Positions 35,246 through 45,547 of a stretch of 57,463 nt of DNA are shown piece by piece. The notes beneath the pieces are model-generated. The model had not been told where the DNA came from and ran no database searches. It saw only the letters and a list, made by a program, of their open reading frames with translations. Origin of the DNA: JBEKHI01 sp050012355 (GTDB lineage: Bacteria > Actinomycetota > Actinomycetes > Streptosporangiales > Streptosporangiaceae); contig JBEKHI010000003.1 of the NCBI GenBank assembly GCA_050012355.1, positions 1-57,463 of the forward strand, written 5' to 3'. A program made the position numbers and the translations under genes. Each line of letters opens with the position of its first letter. Within the stretch, counting starts at the first letter, position 1.

Positions 35246-36634
35246 ATGGCGCTGCGCAGTGACCGCCTTGACATGATCGTTAACCTCAGCAAACGACGGG
35301 GCTTCGTCTACCCGTCTAGCGAGATCTACGGCGGTCTCCGTGCCGCCTGGGATTACGGTCCGCTCGGCGTTGAGCTGAAGAACAACGTCAAGCGCGAGTG
35401 GTGGCGCACGATGGTCACCGAGCGCGACGACGTCGTGGGCATCGACTCGTCGGTCATCCTGGCGCCCGAGGTCTGGGTAGCCAGCGGCCACGTCAACGAG
35501 TTCGTGGACCCGCTGACCGAGTGCCTGTCCTGCCACAAGCGTTACCGGGCCGATCACCTGATCGAGGCCTACGAGGAGAAGCACGGCCACGCGCCCGCCG
35601 ACGGACTGGCGGACATCGTCTGCCCGAACTGCGGCACCCGGGGCGCGTTCACCGCGCCGAGGATGTTCAACGGGCTGCTGCGCACCCACCTGGGCCCGGT
35701 CGAGGACGAGTCAGGCATGGCGTACCTGCGGCCGGAGACCGCCCAGGGCATCTTCATCAACTACAAGAACGTGCAGCAGACCTCGCGGAAGAAGATCCCG
35801 TTCGGCATCGGCCAGATCGGCAAGTCGTTCCGCAACGAGATCACGCCGGGCAACTTCATCTTCCGCACCCGCGAGTTCGAGCAGATGGAGATGGAGTTCT
35901 TCTGCAAGCCGGGCTCCGACGAGGAGTGGCACGAGTACTGGCTCCAGCTGCGGCTCGAGTCGTACGTGAACCTCGGCATCAACCGGGACAACCTGCGGCT
36001 GTACGAACACCCGGCGGACAAGCGGTCGCACTACTCCAAGCGGACCGTCGACATCGAGTACCGGTTCGGCTTCACCGGCTCGGAATGGGGCGAGCTCGAG
36101 GGTGTCGCGAACCGGACGAACTACGACCTGACCGTGCACCAGGAGGCCTCCAAGGAGGACATGAGCTACCTGGAGCAGGACAGCGGCGAACGGTTCGTCC
36201 CGTACGTGATCGAGCCCGCGGTCGGCGTGGACCGGAGCACCCTGGCGTACCTGATGGACGCCTACGCCGAGGACGAGGCACCGGACGCCAAGGGCAAGCT
36301 GGAGAAGCGCACGGTGCTGCGCCTGGACAAGCGGCTCGCCCCGGTGAAGGTGGCCGTGCTGCCGCTGTCCCGCAACGCCGACCTGTCGCCGAAGGCGCGA
36401 TCGCTGGCAGAGGCACTCCGCAAGCGGTGGAACTGCGACTTCGACGACGCCGGCGCCATCGGCCGGCGGTACCGGCGGCAGGACGAGATCGGCACGCCGT
36501 TCTGCGTGACGGTGGACTTCGACACGCTGACCGACGACGCCGTGACCGTACGAGACCGCGACACGATGAAGCAGGATCGGATCGGCCTCGACATCATCGA
36601 GTCCTACCTGTCCGAGCGCCTCCCCGGCTGCTAA
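35246..36634 (+). CDS. glyS: Glycyl-tRNA synthetase (alpha2 type)
   Basis: Class II aminoacyl-tRNA synthetase charging tRNA-Gly. 462 residues from the ATG at 35246 (GGAGA upstream). Motif blocks: GFVYPSSEIYGG and WDYGPLGVELKNN near the N terminus, the CLSC...CPNC insertion (zinc-like), motif 2 FRNEITPGNFIFRTREFEQME, motif 3 GVDRSTLAYLMD, and the C-terminal anticodon-binding domain (VKVAVLPLSRN). Followed by a clear terminator. Confidence 0.96.
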   Translation: MALRSDRLDMIVNLSKRRGFVYPSSEIYGGLRAAWDYGPLGVELKNNVKREWWRTMVTERDDVVGIDSSVILAPEVWVASGHVNEFVDPLTECLSCHKRYRADHLIEAYEEKHGHAPADGLADIVCPNCGTRGAFTAPRMFNGLLRTHLGPVEDESGMAYLRPETAQGIFINYKNVQQTSRKKIPFGIGQIGKSFRNEITPGNFIFRTREFEQMEMEFFCKPGSDEEWHEYWLQLRLESYVNLGINRDNLRLYEHPADKRSHYSKRTVDIEYRFGFTGSEWGELEGVANRTNYDLTVHQEASKEDMSYLEQDSGERFVPYVIEPAVGVDRSTLAYLMDAYAEDEAPDAKGKLEKRTVLRLDKRLAPVKVAVLPLSRNADLSPKARSLAEALRKRWNCDFDDAGAIGRRYRRQDEIGTPFCVTVDFDTLTDDAVTVRDRDTMKQDRIGLDIIESYLSERLPGC

Positions 36635-36640
36635 CCGCTC

Positions 36641-36674
36641 AGGCCTGGTGCAGCTCCAGCGCCGCACCAGGCCT
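36641..36674 (+). terminator. glyS terminator
   Basis: Perfect 11-bp stem AGGCCTGGTGC (36641-36651) / GCACCAGGCCT (36664-36674), 12-nt loop, followed by TTCGCG. Starts 6 bases after the glyS stop. Confidence 0.75.
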
Positions 36675-36714
36675 TTCGCGCTAACGCGGTGCTCCCGCGG
36701 TTGCTCCGGGGGCC

Positions 36715-36765
36715 CTCCCGCGACCGCGGCGGCGCTCCGCGCGGTGCTCCCGCGACCGCGGCGGC
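36715..36765. repeat. GC-rich direct repeat, period 32
   Basis: CTCCCGCGACCGCGGCGGC at 36715-36733 and 36747-36765. Simple duplication; no function apparent. Confidence 0.6.
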
Positions 36766-36779
36766 TCCCGCGACGCCAT

Positions 36780-36823
36780 CGATGGCCCATCGCTAGCGCC
36801 CCAGCCCCACCGATGGCCCATCG
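36780..36823. repeat. Paired-palindrome element D (ATGGCCCAT x2)
   Basis: CGATGGCCCATCG at 36780-36792 and 36811-36823, centres 31 bp apart. Lies in the glyS/GT87 convergent gap. Confidence 0.85.
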
Positions 36824-36883
36824 ACAGCGGTGTAGAAGATCACACCAGTCACATGCGCCACTCGGGTGGTTGTGGCGTGCTGC

Positions 36884-36935
36884 GGGACCCTGACCGCGGC
36901 TCATTCCACGGGACTCTGACCGCGGCTCATTCCAC
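36884..36935. repeat. Tandem duplication of 26 bp
   Basis: Two abutting 26-bp units (36884-36909 and 36910-36935), one mismatch, beginning GGGACCCTGACCGCGG / GGGACTCTGACCGCGG. A recent slippage-type duplication in non-coding DNA. Confidence 0.8.
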
Positions 36936-36997
36936 GCCGGAGGGTTCACGAACCGGATATTCAGGCCATCTCGCCCGGTCGTCGGGCCAGTTGATCA

Positions 36998-37050
36998 TGG
37001 TTGGTGCTGCACCAACCAGACTCTTGGCTGGTTGGTGCAGCACTCACCAG
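36998..37050. repeat. Paired-palindrome element, family 2, copy 2
   Basis: TGGTTGGTGC-t-GCACCAACCA (36998-37018, perfect) and CTGGTTGGTGC-a-GCACTCACCAG (37028-37050, two mismatches). Centres 37008 and 37039, 31 bp apart. Ends 3 bases before the GT87 stop codon. Confidence 0.8.
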
Positions 37051-37052
37051 AA

Positions 37053-38477
37053 TCACTCGGGGCCAGAGGCGGCGTTCGCAGTGGAACGAGAGCTGGTGGC
37101 TGTGGGGTCCGCGGTGGCTGTGGGGTCCGCGGTAGCTGTGGGGTCAGCGGCGGCGGGAGTGTCCGAGGTCGCGGGTGCGGCGTGGCGCTGGGTGACGGCC
37201 AGGTAGCCCCATGCGACCAGGAGGAAGATCAGGCCAAAGACCACGTAGAGGTTCCCGACGATGATCTGGGTGCCGCTCCAGAAATAGCCGTCGTTGCCGT
37301 ACATCGGCATCAGCCAGATCCAGCCGGTGATGTGCGCCAGCGTGTCGGTAGTGGTGGTCCCGGGTGCGGCGGGCGGTGGCACCAGCGGGTGCTGGGTCGT
37401 CAGGTGCTTGGGCAGCGCGACGAACACGACAAAGGTGGCCACCGCGGCCAGCCAGCCCAGCGGGCGCCAGCGGGTCGGCAGCGAGCGCGGCAGCCGGGCG
37501 AACGTCCAGACCAGCACCGGCACCGCCCACACCCAGTGGTGGTTCCACGAGATCGGCGAGATCAGCAGCCCGGTGACCGCGCTGAGGCAGACCGCGAGCA
37601 GATCATCGTGGCGACGATGCGCCCACACCGACAGCGTCAGGCCCACGGCGGCGACGATGACGGCGGCGACCATCCAGTAGATGTGCATGTGGTGGCCGTT
37701 GTGCGTCACCCGTTGCAGCATCCCGTATATCGACTGGTTGCCGCCGTAGCCGCTACCGAGGTGCCCGGCCGAGTAGAACGTCCCCTTGATCCAGTACTTG
37801 ACCGACTCGCGCGGCACCACGAGGAAGCCGATCAGGATGGTCGCCAGCAGCGTGCCGATGGACACCGCGAACGCGCGGAACCGCCGGGTAACGAGCAGAT
37901 GGGCGGAGAAGATCAGCGGCGTTATCTTGATCCCCGCGGCGATCCCGACCCCCATGCCCTTGATCAGCCGCCGGTCGGCCAGGCTGAGGTCGGCGATGAC
38001 CAGCATCATGAGCAGCAAGTTGACCTGGCCGAAGGACAGGGTCTGGGACACCGGGTCGAACCACAACGTTAGGGCGGTGATCAGCAGCGTCCCGGCGAGC
38101 CGCCAGTAGCGATCGCGGGTCCCGGCGAGGCCGAAGGCGAACCAGACGGTGATGGCCAGGGCGCAGATGTTCGCCACGGTCATCCAGAGCTTCAGCGTCA
38201 CGAACTTGAGCCCCGCGACGATGGCGAACAGCAGCGCCGCGAATGGGGGGTACAGGAAGGGGAGGTGGTTGGACCGGAATGTGTCCGTGTACAACGGCCC
38301 GTCGTGCAACGCGACCTTGGCACCGAGCCGGTAGACGTCCAAGTCTTCCAGCACCCAGTATTCCTTGGGGAAGCGCTCGTTCAGCCGGACATAGGCGATA
38401 AGCGAGACGGCGAGAAGAGCCGCCGATAGCACCGAGCAAGCGATCGCTACTTGAGGTTGACGTCGTTGGTCGTCCAT
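37053..38477 (-). CDS. GT87 (DUF2029) polyprenol-phosphate mannosyltransferase-like
   Basis: A 474-residue membrane glycosyltransferase with about ten hydrophobic segments, of the GT87/PimE group, which transfers mannose from polyprenyl-phosphate-mannose outside the membrane. Family features: the acidic pair LEDLDVYRLGA after the first membrane segment, HLPFLYPPFAALLF, and SFGQVNLLLMMLVIADL with KITPLIF. The C-terminal tail ends with three near-identical ADPTAT units encoded by three 18-bp DNA repeats (37096-37149). The start at 38477 has GGGAGAGG upstream. Acceptor unknown. Confidence 0.85.
   Translation of the reverse strand: MDDQRRQPQVAIACSVLSAALLAVSLIAYVRLNERFPKEYWVLEDLDVYRLGAKVALHDGPLYTDTFRSNHLPFLYPPFAALLFAIVAGLKFVTLKLWMTVANICALAITVWFAFGLAGTRDRYWRLAGTLLITALTLWFDPVSQTLSFGQVNLLLMMLVIADLSLADRRLIKGMGVGIAAGIKITPLIFSAHLLVTRRFRAFAVSIGTLLATILIGFLVVPRESVKYWIKGTFYSAGHLGSGYGGNQSIYGMLQRVTHNGHHMHIYWMVAAVIVAAVGLTLSVWAHRRHDDLLAVCLSAVTGLLISPISWNHHWVWAVPVLVWTFARLPRSLPTRWRPLGWLAAVATFVVFVALPKHLTTQHPLVPPPAAPGTTTTDTLAHITGWIWLMPMYGNDGYFWSGTQIIVGNLYVVFGLIFLLVAWGYLAVTQRHAAPATSDTPAAADPTATADPTATADPTATSSRSTANAASGPE
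37096..37149. repeat. Three 18-bp tandem repeats in the GT87 tail
   Basis: GTGGCTGTGGGGTCCGCG at 37096-37113 and 37114-37131, and a third with two changes at 37132-37149. In frame on the minus strand they encode the hexapeptide repeat (T-A-D-P-T-A) of the C-terminal tail, a likely site of length variation. Confidence 0.85.
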
Positions 38478-38532
38478 GCGAGGCCTCTCCCGCCAGGTCC
38501 GGATGGGCAAAGATTGGGCCTCAGCCTACCCG

Positions 38533-39315
38533 TTACTCAAGTGACGGATAGGCTCTGCCGAAAATCTGCGCGGCCGCGTGGTGAAATCCATCCGGCAGGT
38601 CATCGGCGCGCATGCTCGCGGCGATTTCCTCCATTTCGCCGATCCACCGCCAGCCCTTGGTCCGCCGGGAAACGTCGGCCCGTTCCCACTGGGCGAGCAG
38701 CGCCGGCTGGGATGTCCGCCATTCAGCGAGCAAGTCCTCGTCGACGCCCTCGGCCCGGGCGAGTTCTCTGGCCGCGAGCAGCAGCGCGGCGGACCCCTTG
38801 GTCCACGATGCGTAAGAGAGCTTCAGGGCCGAGGCGGCGTAGGGCCCCGCGGTCAGGACACGGACCTCGACGACGGTGCCGGCGAACAGTTCGGCGATCT
38901 CCAGCGCGCCATCGCCCGACAGGTAGAGCCTGGTGGTTCCGGCGGTCACCGGCGGCGCCCCGACGATCCCGCCATCGACGTACTTCGCACCACCCGCGGT
39001 GGCCGCCTCCGACACCTGAGCGGCGGTCGCGGGCGCGACCGCGTTGGCGTCAACGTAGGTCCCGCCGAACCCGGTGGCAGCCACCTGCCCGGCCACTTCC
39101 AGCGCCGCGTGCGGCGGACATACGGACAGGATGACTTCGGCCCGCTGGACGATCGATGCCAGCGGCGCGGCCGTGAGGCCCGCCGCGTCAGCTCGTTTCG
39201 CCGTCGCGGGGCTGCGCTTGGCTGGGTCCCACAGCACCGCGTGGCCCGCGGTCACGAGGCACGCACCAACGGCGGCGCCCATCTCACCTGGATGCAACAG
39301 TCCGATAACGGCCAT
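38533..39315 (-). CDS. NAD(P)-dependent oxidoreductase, 6PGDH-like with DUF1932
   Basis: A 260-residue member of the beta-hydroxyacid dehydrogenase superfamily. N-terminal Rossmann motif MAVIGLLHPGEMGAAVGACL (G-x-x-H-P-G-x-M/G-x-x type). The C-terminal helical DUF1932 part is LKLSYASWTKGSAALLLAA, where the Lys is the usual catalytic position. The start is set at the ATG 39315 immediately before the Rossmann strand. Substrate unknown; the lone position gives no hint. Confidence 0.85.
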   Translation of the reverse strand: MAVIGLLHPGEMGAAVGACLVTAGHAVLWDPAKRSPATAKRADAAGLTAAPLASIVQRAEVILSVCPPHAALEVAGQVAATGFGGTYVDANAVAPATAAQVSEAATAGGAKYVDGGIVGAPPVTAGTTRLYLSGDGALEIAELFAGTVVEVRVLTAGPYAASALKLSYASWTKGSAALLLAARELARAEGVDEDLLAEWRTSQPALLAQWERADVSRRTKGWRWIGEMEEIAASMRADDLPDGFHHAAAQIFGRAYPSLE

Positions 39316-39618
39316 AACTACGACGCTAGCAGCTTCTCCCGGCCGCTCACCGCGGGGAATCCGTCGGTCCAAACGTGATCCCCAACACGTCGGCTAACCG
39401 TAAAGAGCGGGCGGTCGGGGCTGGTTGGTTGGGGAAAGCAAAGCGTCCGGCGCGCGTCACGCATCGTAAATGTCGTAATGGTAAATTGGTATAGACCCAT
39501 TTCGAGGATTGGTATAAACCATTTGGCGCTCGTGATGAATATAACAGTTCTCGCGTTCGGCTCTTTGCTGAGTACGTGTTAGAGTTCCGGCAACACAGAC
39601 TTGCGAGGAGCATTAACA
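39316..39618. other. Divergent intergenic region before ppdK
   Basis: 303 bp between the divergent reductase and ppdK. The 39470-39560 part is AT-rich for this genome and carries the GGTATA direct repeats described separately. It should hold promoters for both genes. No coding frame. Confidence 0.6.
39485..39524 (+). promoter_or_regulatory. GGTATA direct repeats, candidate operator of ppdK
   Basis: ATTGGTATAGACCCATTT (39485-39502) and ATTGGTATAAACCATTT (39508-39524), 23 bp apart, about 95-135 bp before the ppdK start. Each holds GGT-N4-ACC half-sites. The form resembles binding sites of GntR-type regulators, but no regulator gene is present here. Confidence 0.4.
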
Positions 39619-42300
<2,682 letters not shown>

Positions 42301-42313
42301 CCGCGCGGGACTT

Positions 42314-42361
42314 GTCGATGTGACATCGACCGTGCTCTATGCCGGTCGATGTCACATCGAC
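42314..42361. repeat. Paired-palindrome element E
   Basis: GTCGATGT-g-ACATCGAC (42314-42330) and GTCGATGT-c-ACATCGAC (42345-42361): each a perfect 8+1+8 palindrome and each the reverse complement of the other. Centres 31 bp apart. It ends 19 bp before the dgt GTG, so here the element lies in a promoter/leader position. Confidence 0.9.
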
Positions 42362-42380
42362 GGGACATAGAGTCGAAGCT

Positions 42381-43565
42381 GTGAGCTATAGCGAGCACGA
42401 CGGCGAGCGGCGGGTGGCCGAGGGGGGTAAGCGGCCTGGACGTTCGGCGTTCCAGCGGGACCGGGCGCGGGTACTGCACTCGGCCGCGCTCCGCAGGCTC
42501 GCCGCCAAGACACAGGTGGTGCCGGTCACCCTCGGCGACTTCCCGCGGACCCGGCTCACGCACTCACTCGAATGCGCGCAGATCGGCCGGGAACTGGGGG
42601 CCGCGCTCGGCTGCGATCCGGACCTGACCGACGCGGCGGGCCTTGCTCATGACATCGGCCACCCGCCGTTTGGCCATAATGGCGAAACGGCGCTCGCTGA
42701 ACTGGCACCTTTCGAGGGCAACGCGCAGTCCCTGCGACTGCTAACGCGTCTGGAACCGAAGGTTCCTGGCGCTGGATTGAACCTGACCCGCGCCACGCTA
42801 GACGCCACCCTGAAATATCCGTGGGTCGGCGATCACGGCAAATACGGCGCGTACCCCGACGACGCGGCGGTCTTCGACTGGATCCGTGACGGCGCACCGG
42901 ACGGCCGCCGCTGCCTGGAAGCGCAGGTCATGGACTGGGCGGACGACGTCGCGTACTCGGTGCACGACCTGGAAGACGGACTCTACAACGGGCTGATAAC
43001 ATTCAAAACCCTTTTGCCAGAACGGCGCAGGGTAACTCGCACCGCTCTCGCCTATTGCCAGCCCGAATGGAATGCTACCGAGGTCGAGCTCGACGAGGTT
43101 TTCATTGATTTCCTCGAGCTGGAATTCTGGCGCTTTGAATTCGACGGGGGATTGGCGGCATTGTCGGCGGCCAAGAACCTCACCAGCGAGCTGGTCGGGC
43201 GCTTCTGCAGTGCCGCCGAGGACGCGTCCCTCGCTGCCGCTGGCCACGGGGGGCTCACCAGGTACGACGCGGACCTCATCGTGCCGCGGCAGCAGCTGCT
43301 GGAGTGCGCGCTGCTCAAGGCGGTCGCGGCCGAGTACGTGATGAGCCGCGCCGGGGCGGCGGAGCGCCAGGCGCGGGAGCGGGAACTGATCGCCGAGCTG
43401 GCGGCCGCCGTGGAGCAAGGTGCCCCAGGGACACTGGACCCGATGCTGCGCCCATCCTGGGAAACCGCGGTGGGCGACGAGCAGGCACGCCGCGTAGTAA
43501 TCGACCAGATCGCCTGCCTGACCGACACCTCGGCGATCGCCTGGCACCACCGCCTAGTCGGCTAA
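42381..43565 (+). CDS. dgt: Deoxyguanosinetriphosphate triphosphohydrolase-like protein
   Basis: HD-domain dNTP triphosphohydrolase. 394 residues from the GTG at 42381 (VSYSEHDGERRVAE). Metal-binding HD residues: RTRLTHSLECAQIGR, then GLAHDIGHPPFGHNGE, and MDWADDVAYSVHDLEDG further on. In actinobacteria dgt is normally just upstream of dnaG; here 5 kb of other genes separate them. Ribosome-binding site weak, and the paired-palindrome element E abuts its leader. Confidence 0.93.
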   Translation: MSYSEHDGERRVAEGGKRPGRSAFQRDRARVLHSAALRRLAAKTQVVPVTLGDFPRTRLTHSLECAQIGRELGAALGCDPDLTDAAGLAHDIGHPPFGHNGETALAELAPFEGNAQSLRLLTRLEPKVPGAGLNLTRATLDATLKYPWVGDHGKYGAYPDDAAVFDWIRDGAPDGRRCLEAQVMDWADDVAYSVHDLEDGLYNGLITFKTLLPERRRVTRTALAYCQPEWNATEVELDEVFIDFLELEFWRFEFDGGLAALSAAKNLTSELVGRFCSAAEDASLAAAGHGGLTRYDADLIVPRQQLLECALLKAVAAEYVMSRAGAAERQARERELIAELAAAVEQGAPGTLDPMLRPSWETAVGDEQARRVVIDQIACLTDTSAIAWHHRLVG

Positions 43566-43569
43566 CGCC

Positions 43570-43625
43570 GGGCGTCGATGACTCATCGCTGCCCCTCTAT
43601 GGGCGTCGATGACTCATCGCTGCCC
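43570..43625. repeat. Paired-palindrome element F, 25-bp direct repeat
   Basis: The same 25-bp sequence at 43570-43594 and 43601-43625, separated by CTCTAT. Each has GGGCG...TGCCC flanks and the core CGATGACTCATCG. Centres 31 bp apart. Between dgt and the convergent Rpn-like gene. Confidence 0.9.
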
Positions 43626-43730
43626 TTGGCGGCACCGCTACTCCTCGGTGGGGAGGAGGGCGGCGGGTTCGGTCGTGTTCCAGGCTGCCGCTGGCATCGA
43701 GATCCTTGCTGAGCAGCGACTGCAGTGCGC

Positions 43731-44687
43731 TCACGGCCGATCCGCGAAGACCGCGTCAACGTTGCGCGCGGTGAGTGACCGGTCGAACCAGTGCCGAAGA
43801 GTGGCTGTGTCGGTGCATGCCTCAACGTTTCTGCGGTGTTCTTTGGTCAGGGTGAACCCGCGGATGTTCAGGGAGCTGAGCAGGGTGTCGCGCAGTGCCT
43901 CCGCCTTTCCGACGGCCTCGCCTTCTGCGAACCCCTCGGCTAGGCCCTCCGCCAGGCCTTCGGCTCGGCCTGTGGCTTTTCCGTCGGCTTGGCCTGCTTC
44001 GTAGAAGGATTCGATGAATTCGTTGCGGTAGGCGGTGCCGGCCATTTTTGCCTCCATCGCGTGCTGGGCAGCTTCGGATGCTGCTGCCAGGATAAGGGTG
44101 ATGCAGCTCTTGCGCTTGTCCCCGGGGACTTGCCGTGCTGCCTCGAGTACTGCGTCCTGACCCGCATCGGTGTCCAGATCGATCGCGCCCATGCACCCGG
44201 CGAACAGGATCAGGTACGGCCGAGGCTGAGCCCCGCCGGGACCCGAGTTGCTCGCGTCGACCACGATCGCGGTCAGGTCGAAGCCAGGATGCCCGGTGCT
44301 GATTGTCTGCCGGCAGGTCTGCGCCTCGTCGGGATCGAGGCAGATCACCACGAGGACCGTGGGGCATTTGTTGACGGCTCGTGCCACGGTCAGGTACACG
44401 GGCCAGGAGTATTGCTTGGTCTCGGGATCCCGTCCCTGGGGTTCGACGACGACACAGAGCACCGCGACGGCACGAGCGTCGTCGGCGACGACCACGATGT
44501 CGGCCAGGAACTGAGTGGGGACGACAGCGGACATGTCCGTCGGTGCGAGCCTGACGGTGATGCTTTCCGGATCGGCGACCCGCAAGTCCAAGCCTTCCCG
44601 TTCTGAGAGTTCTCGCAGGACATCTAGGACGAGCTCCGGGCACTGCCGGATCAGCTCGATGGGAGTTTCGTGGGTAAGGGATGGCAT
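43731..44687 (-). CDS. Rpn/PD-(D/E)XK-like protein of the actinobacterial MPSLTHE family
   Basis: A 318-residue member of a large actinobacterial paralogue family related to Rpn/transposase-type PD-(D/E)XK nucleases. Starts MPSLTHETPIELIRQCPEL with GGAGGTT six bases upstream. The nuclease-like core is FLADIVVVADD followed by VVVEPQGRDPE and YSWPVYL (D...ExQ pattern). A tetrapeptide repeat AEGLAEGLAEGFAEGEAVGK lies before the C-terminal ACTDTATLRHWFDRSL. Such genes are often expanded and strain-variable; activity has not been shown for this subgroup. Confidence 0.8.
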   Translation of the reverse strand: MPSLTHETPIELIRQCPELVLDVLRELSEREGLDLRVADPESITVRLAPTDMSAVVPTQFLADIVVVADDARAVAVLCVVVEPQGRDPETKQYSWPVYLTVARAVNKCPTVLVVICLDPDEAQTCRQTISTGHPGFDLTAIVVDASNSGPGGAQPRPYLILFAGCMGAIDLDTDAGQDAVLEAARQVPGDKRKSCITLILAAASEAAQHAMEAKMAGTAYRNEFIESFYEAGQADGKATGRAEGLAEGLAEGFAEGEAVGKAEALRDTLLSSLNIRGFTLTKEHRRNVEACTDTATLRHWFDRSLTARNVDAVFADRP

Positions 44688-45026
44688 GCTGCCAACCTCC
44701 GGGGACCGGGGGAATGCCTGACAGATGCAGAATGCCACGCCCCACTGACATTCCGTCGGACGCGCCCAGCGTGTCGCATAATAATTCTAAAAATGGCAAC
44801 ATAGTGCGTTTTTGTCGGGCTGTTATTGGTGCCTTCGATGGCCCATCGATGGGCCTATGGCGCTATCGATGACCCATCGATGGGGTCGCGTGGGCACCCG
44901 CGGGCGCAGCCGCTGGGCGACCCGGGCGGGGCGCGTGTTCGGATCTTGCTTGGAGTCACGCCACCGCTGCATAGAGAGCGTTAAGAGTCTCGGAACCGCC
45001 GCGTTGCCGGCGTAGCGTTCGGATCC
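44688..45026. other. Divergent gap between the Rpn-like gene and the kdp remnant
   Basis: 339 bp holding element G. An AT-rich patch near 44775-44825 (AATAATTCTAAAAATGGCAAC) is likely to be promoter sequence. No coding frame. Confidence 0.55.
44836..44879. repeat. Paired-palindrome element G
   Basis: CGATGGCCCATCG (44836-44848) and CGATGACCCATCG (44867-44879), centres 31 bp apart. The only copy in a divergent gap. Followed by ATGGGGTCGCG, close to the TGGGGTCGCG after element A. Confidence 0.85.
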
Positions 45027-45116
45027 ATGAACGCTCTGCAGGCGGTCCTGCTTGCTGTCTCGATAGTTACCTTCATCTACCTGGGCGTGGCGATGTTCAA
45101 GCCAGAGTGGTTCTGA
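45027..45116 (+). CDS. kdpF: KdpF-like small membrane peptide
   Basis: A 29-residue peptide, one membrane helix (LQAVLLAVSIVTFIYLGVAMF) ending FKPEWF, exactly the KdpF form (single helix, C-terminal P-E-x-F). KdpF stabilises the KdpFABC potassium pump. It lies immediately upstream of broken kdpB and kdpA pieces, so its partners are not intact here. Confidence 0.8.
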   Translation: MNALQAVLLAVSIVTFIYLGVAMFKPEWF

Positions 45117-45118
45117 CC

Positions 45119-45241
45119 ATGGAGGACGTCGTCCTTATCGCCACGATGATCGGGTTCTTCCTGGCCGCCGTGGTGCTGGTCAAGCTGCTCGACAAGATGA
45201 TCGGCGGCTCCAGGGAGCCCGACGAGGTGGACCGGCAGTGA
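45119..45241 (+). CDS. Small membrane protein of the kdp locus
   Basis: A 40-residue product: MEDVVLIATMIGFFLAAVVL is a membrane helix, followed by a short charged tail (DKMIGGSREPDEVDRQ). Two bases after kdpF; its TGA overlaps the GTG of the kdpB fragment (GTGA), so it is translationally coupled. Similar tiny ORFs accompany kdp operons in other actinobacteria, in my recollection; not verified. Confidence 0.65.
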   Translation: MEDVVLIATMIGFFLAAVVLVKLLDKMIGGSREPDEVDRQ

Positions 45242-45547
45242 GCGAGGCGACAGCCACCGAGAAACATCGCCCGCCGAAGGTCCGCAGCAAGCCCACCGCG
45301 TCCCTGTTCGACCAGAGATCCTGCGCCGCGCCGTCATCGAGGCGGTCAAGAAGCTCGACCCGCGGAACATGATCCGGACCCCGGTCATGTTCGTCGTGGA
45401 GATCGGCAGTGTTATCACCACGATCCAGTTCGCCAGCAAACCGGAGGTTTTCACCGGGCTGGTCAGCCTCTGGCTGTGGGCCACCGTGGGTTTCGCCAAC
45501 TTCGCCGAGGCGGTGGCCGAGGGCCGGGGCAAGGCCCAGGCGGACAG
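45238..45547 (+). pseudogene. kdpB: kdpB N-terminal fragment with frameshift
   Basis: Starts with a GTG overlapping the preceding gene and reads VSEATATEKHRPPKVRSK...ASLFD. A missing base near 45312 (GACCAGAGATC where GACCCAGAGATC is expected) then shifts the frame. In the new frame the KdpB sequence continues: EILRRAVIEAVKKLDPRNM, TPVMFVVEIGSVITT, LWLWATVGFANFAEAVAEG, KAQA. Similarity stops at about 45545. The ATPase core (DKTGT) is absent. About 100 of some 690 residues remain. Confidence 0.8.

Larger units (their letters stand above)
36635..37052. other. Repeat-rich convergent intergenic region
   Basis: 418 bp between glyS and the GT87 gene with no credible reading frame. In order it holds the glyS terminator, a GC-rich direct repeat, paired-palindrome element D, a tandem 26-bp repeat and a family-2 paired palindrome. 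This is the densest cluster of repeats in the window. Confidence 0.7.

Noticed and set aside
37032..38072. 346-codon plus-strand frame rich in Arg, Gln and Asp
   Set aside because: Antisense shadow of the GT87 membrane protein; the composition is that expected from the complement of a hydrophobic high-GC gene.
43570..43625. CRISPR-like repeat with 31-bp period
   Set aside because: Only two units per locus, the units are palindromic, the 6-bp gap is not a spacer, and no cas genes are present.
45238..45547. Reading the kdpB fragment as an intact small protein
   Set aside because: The original frame ends soon after the frameshift, and KdpB similarity continues only in another frame, so it is a pseudogene fragment.
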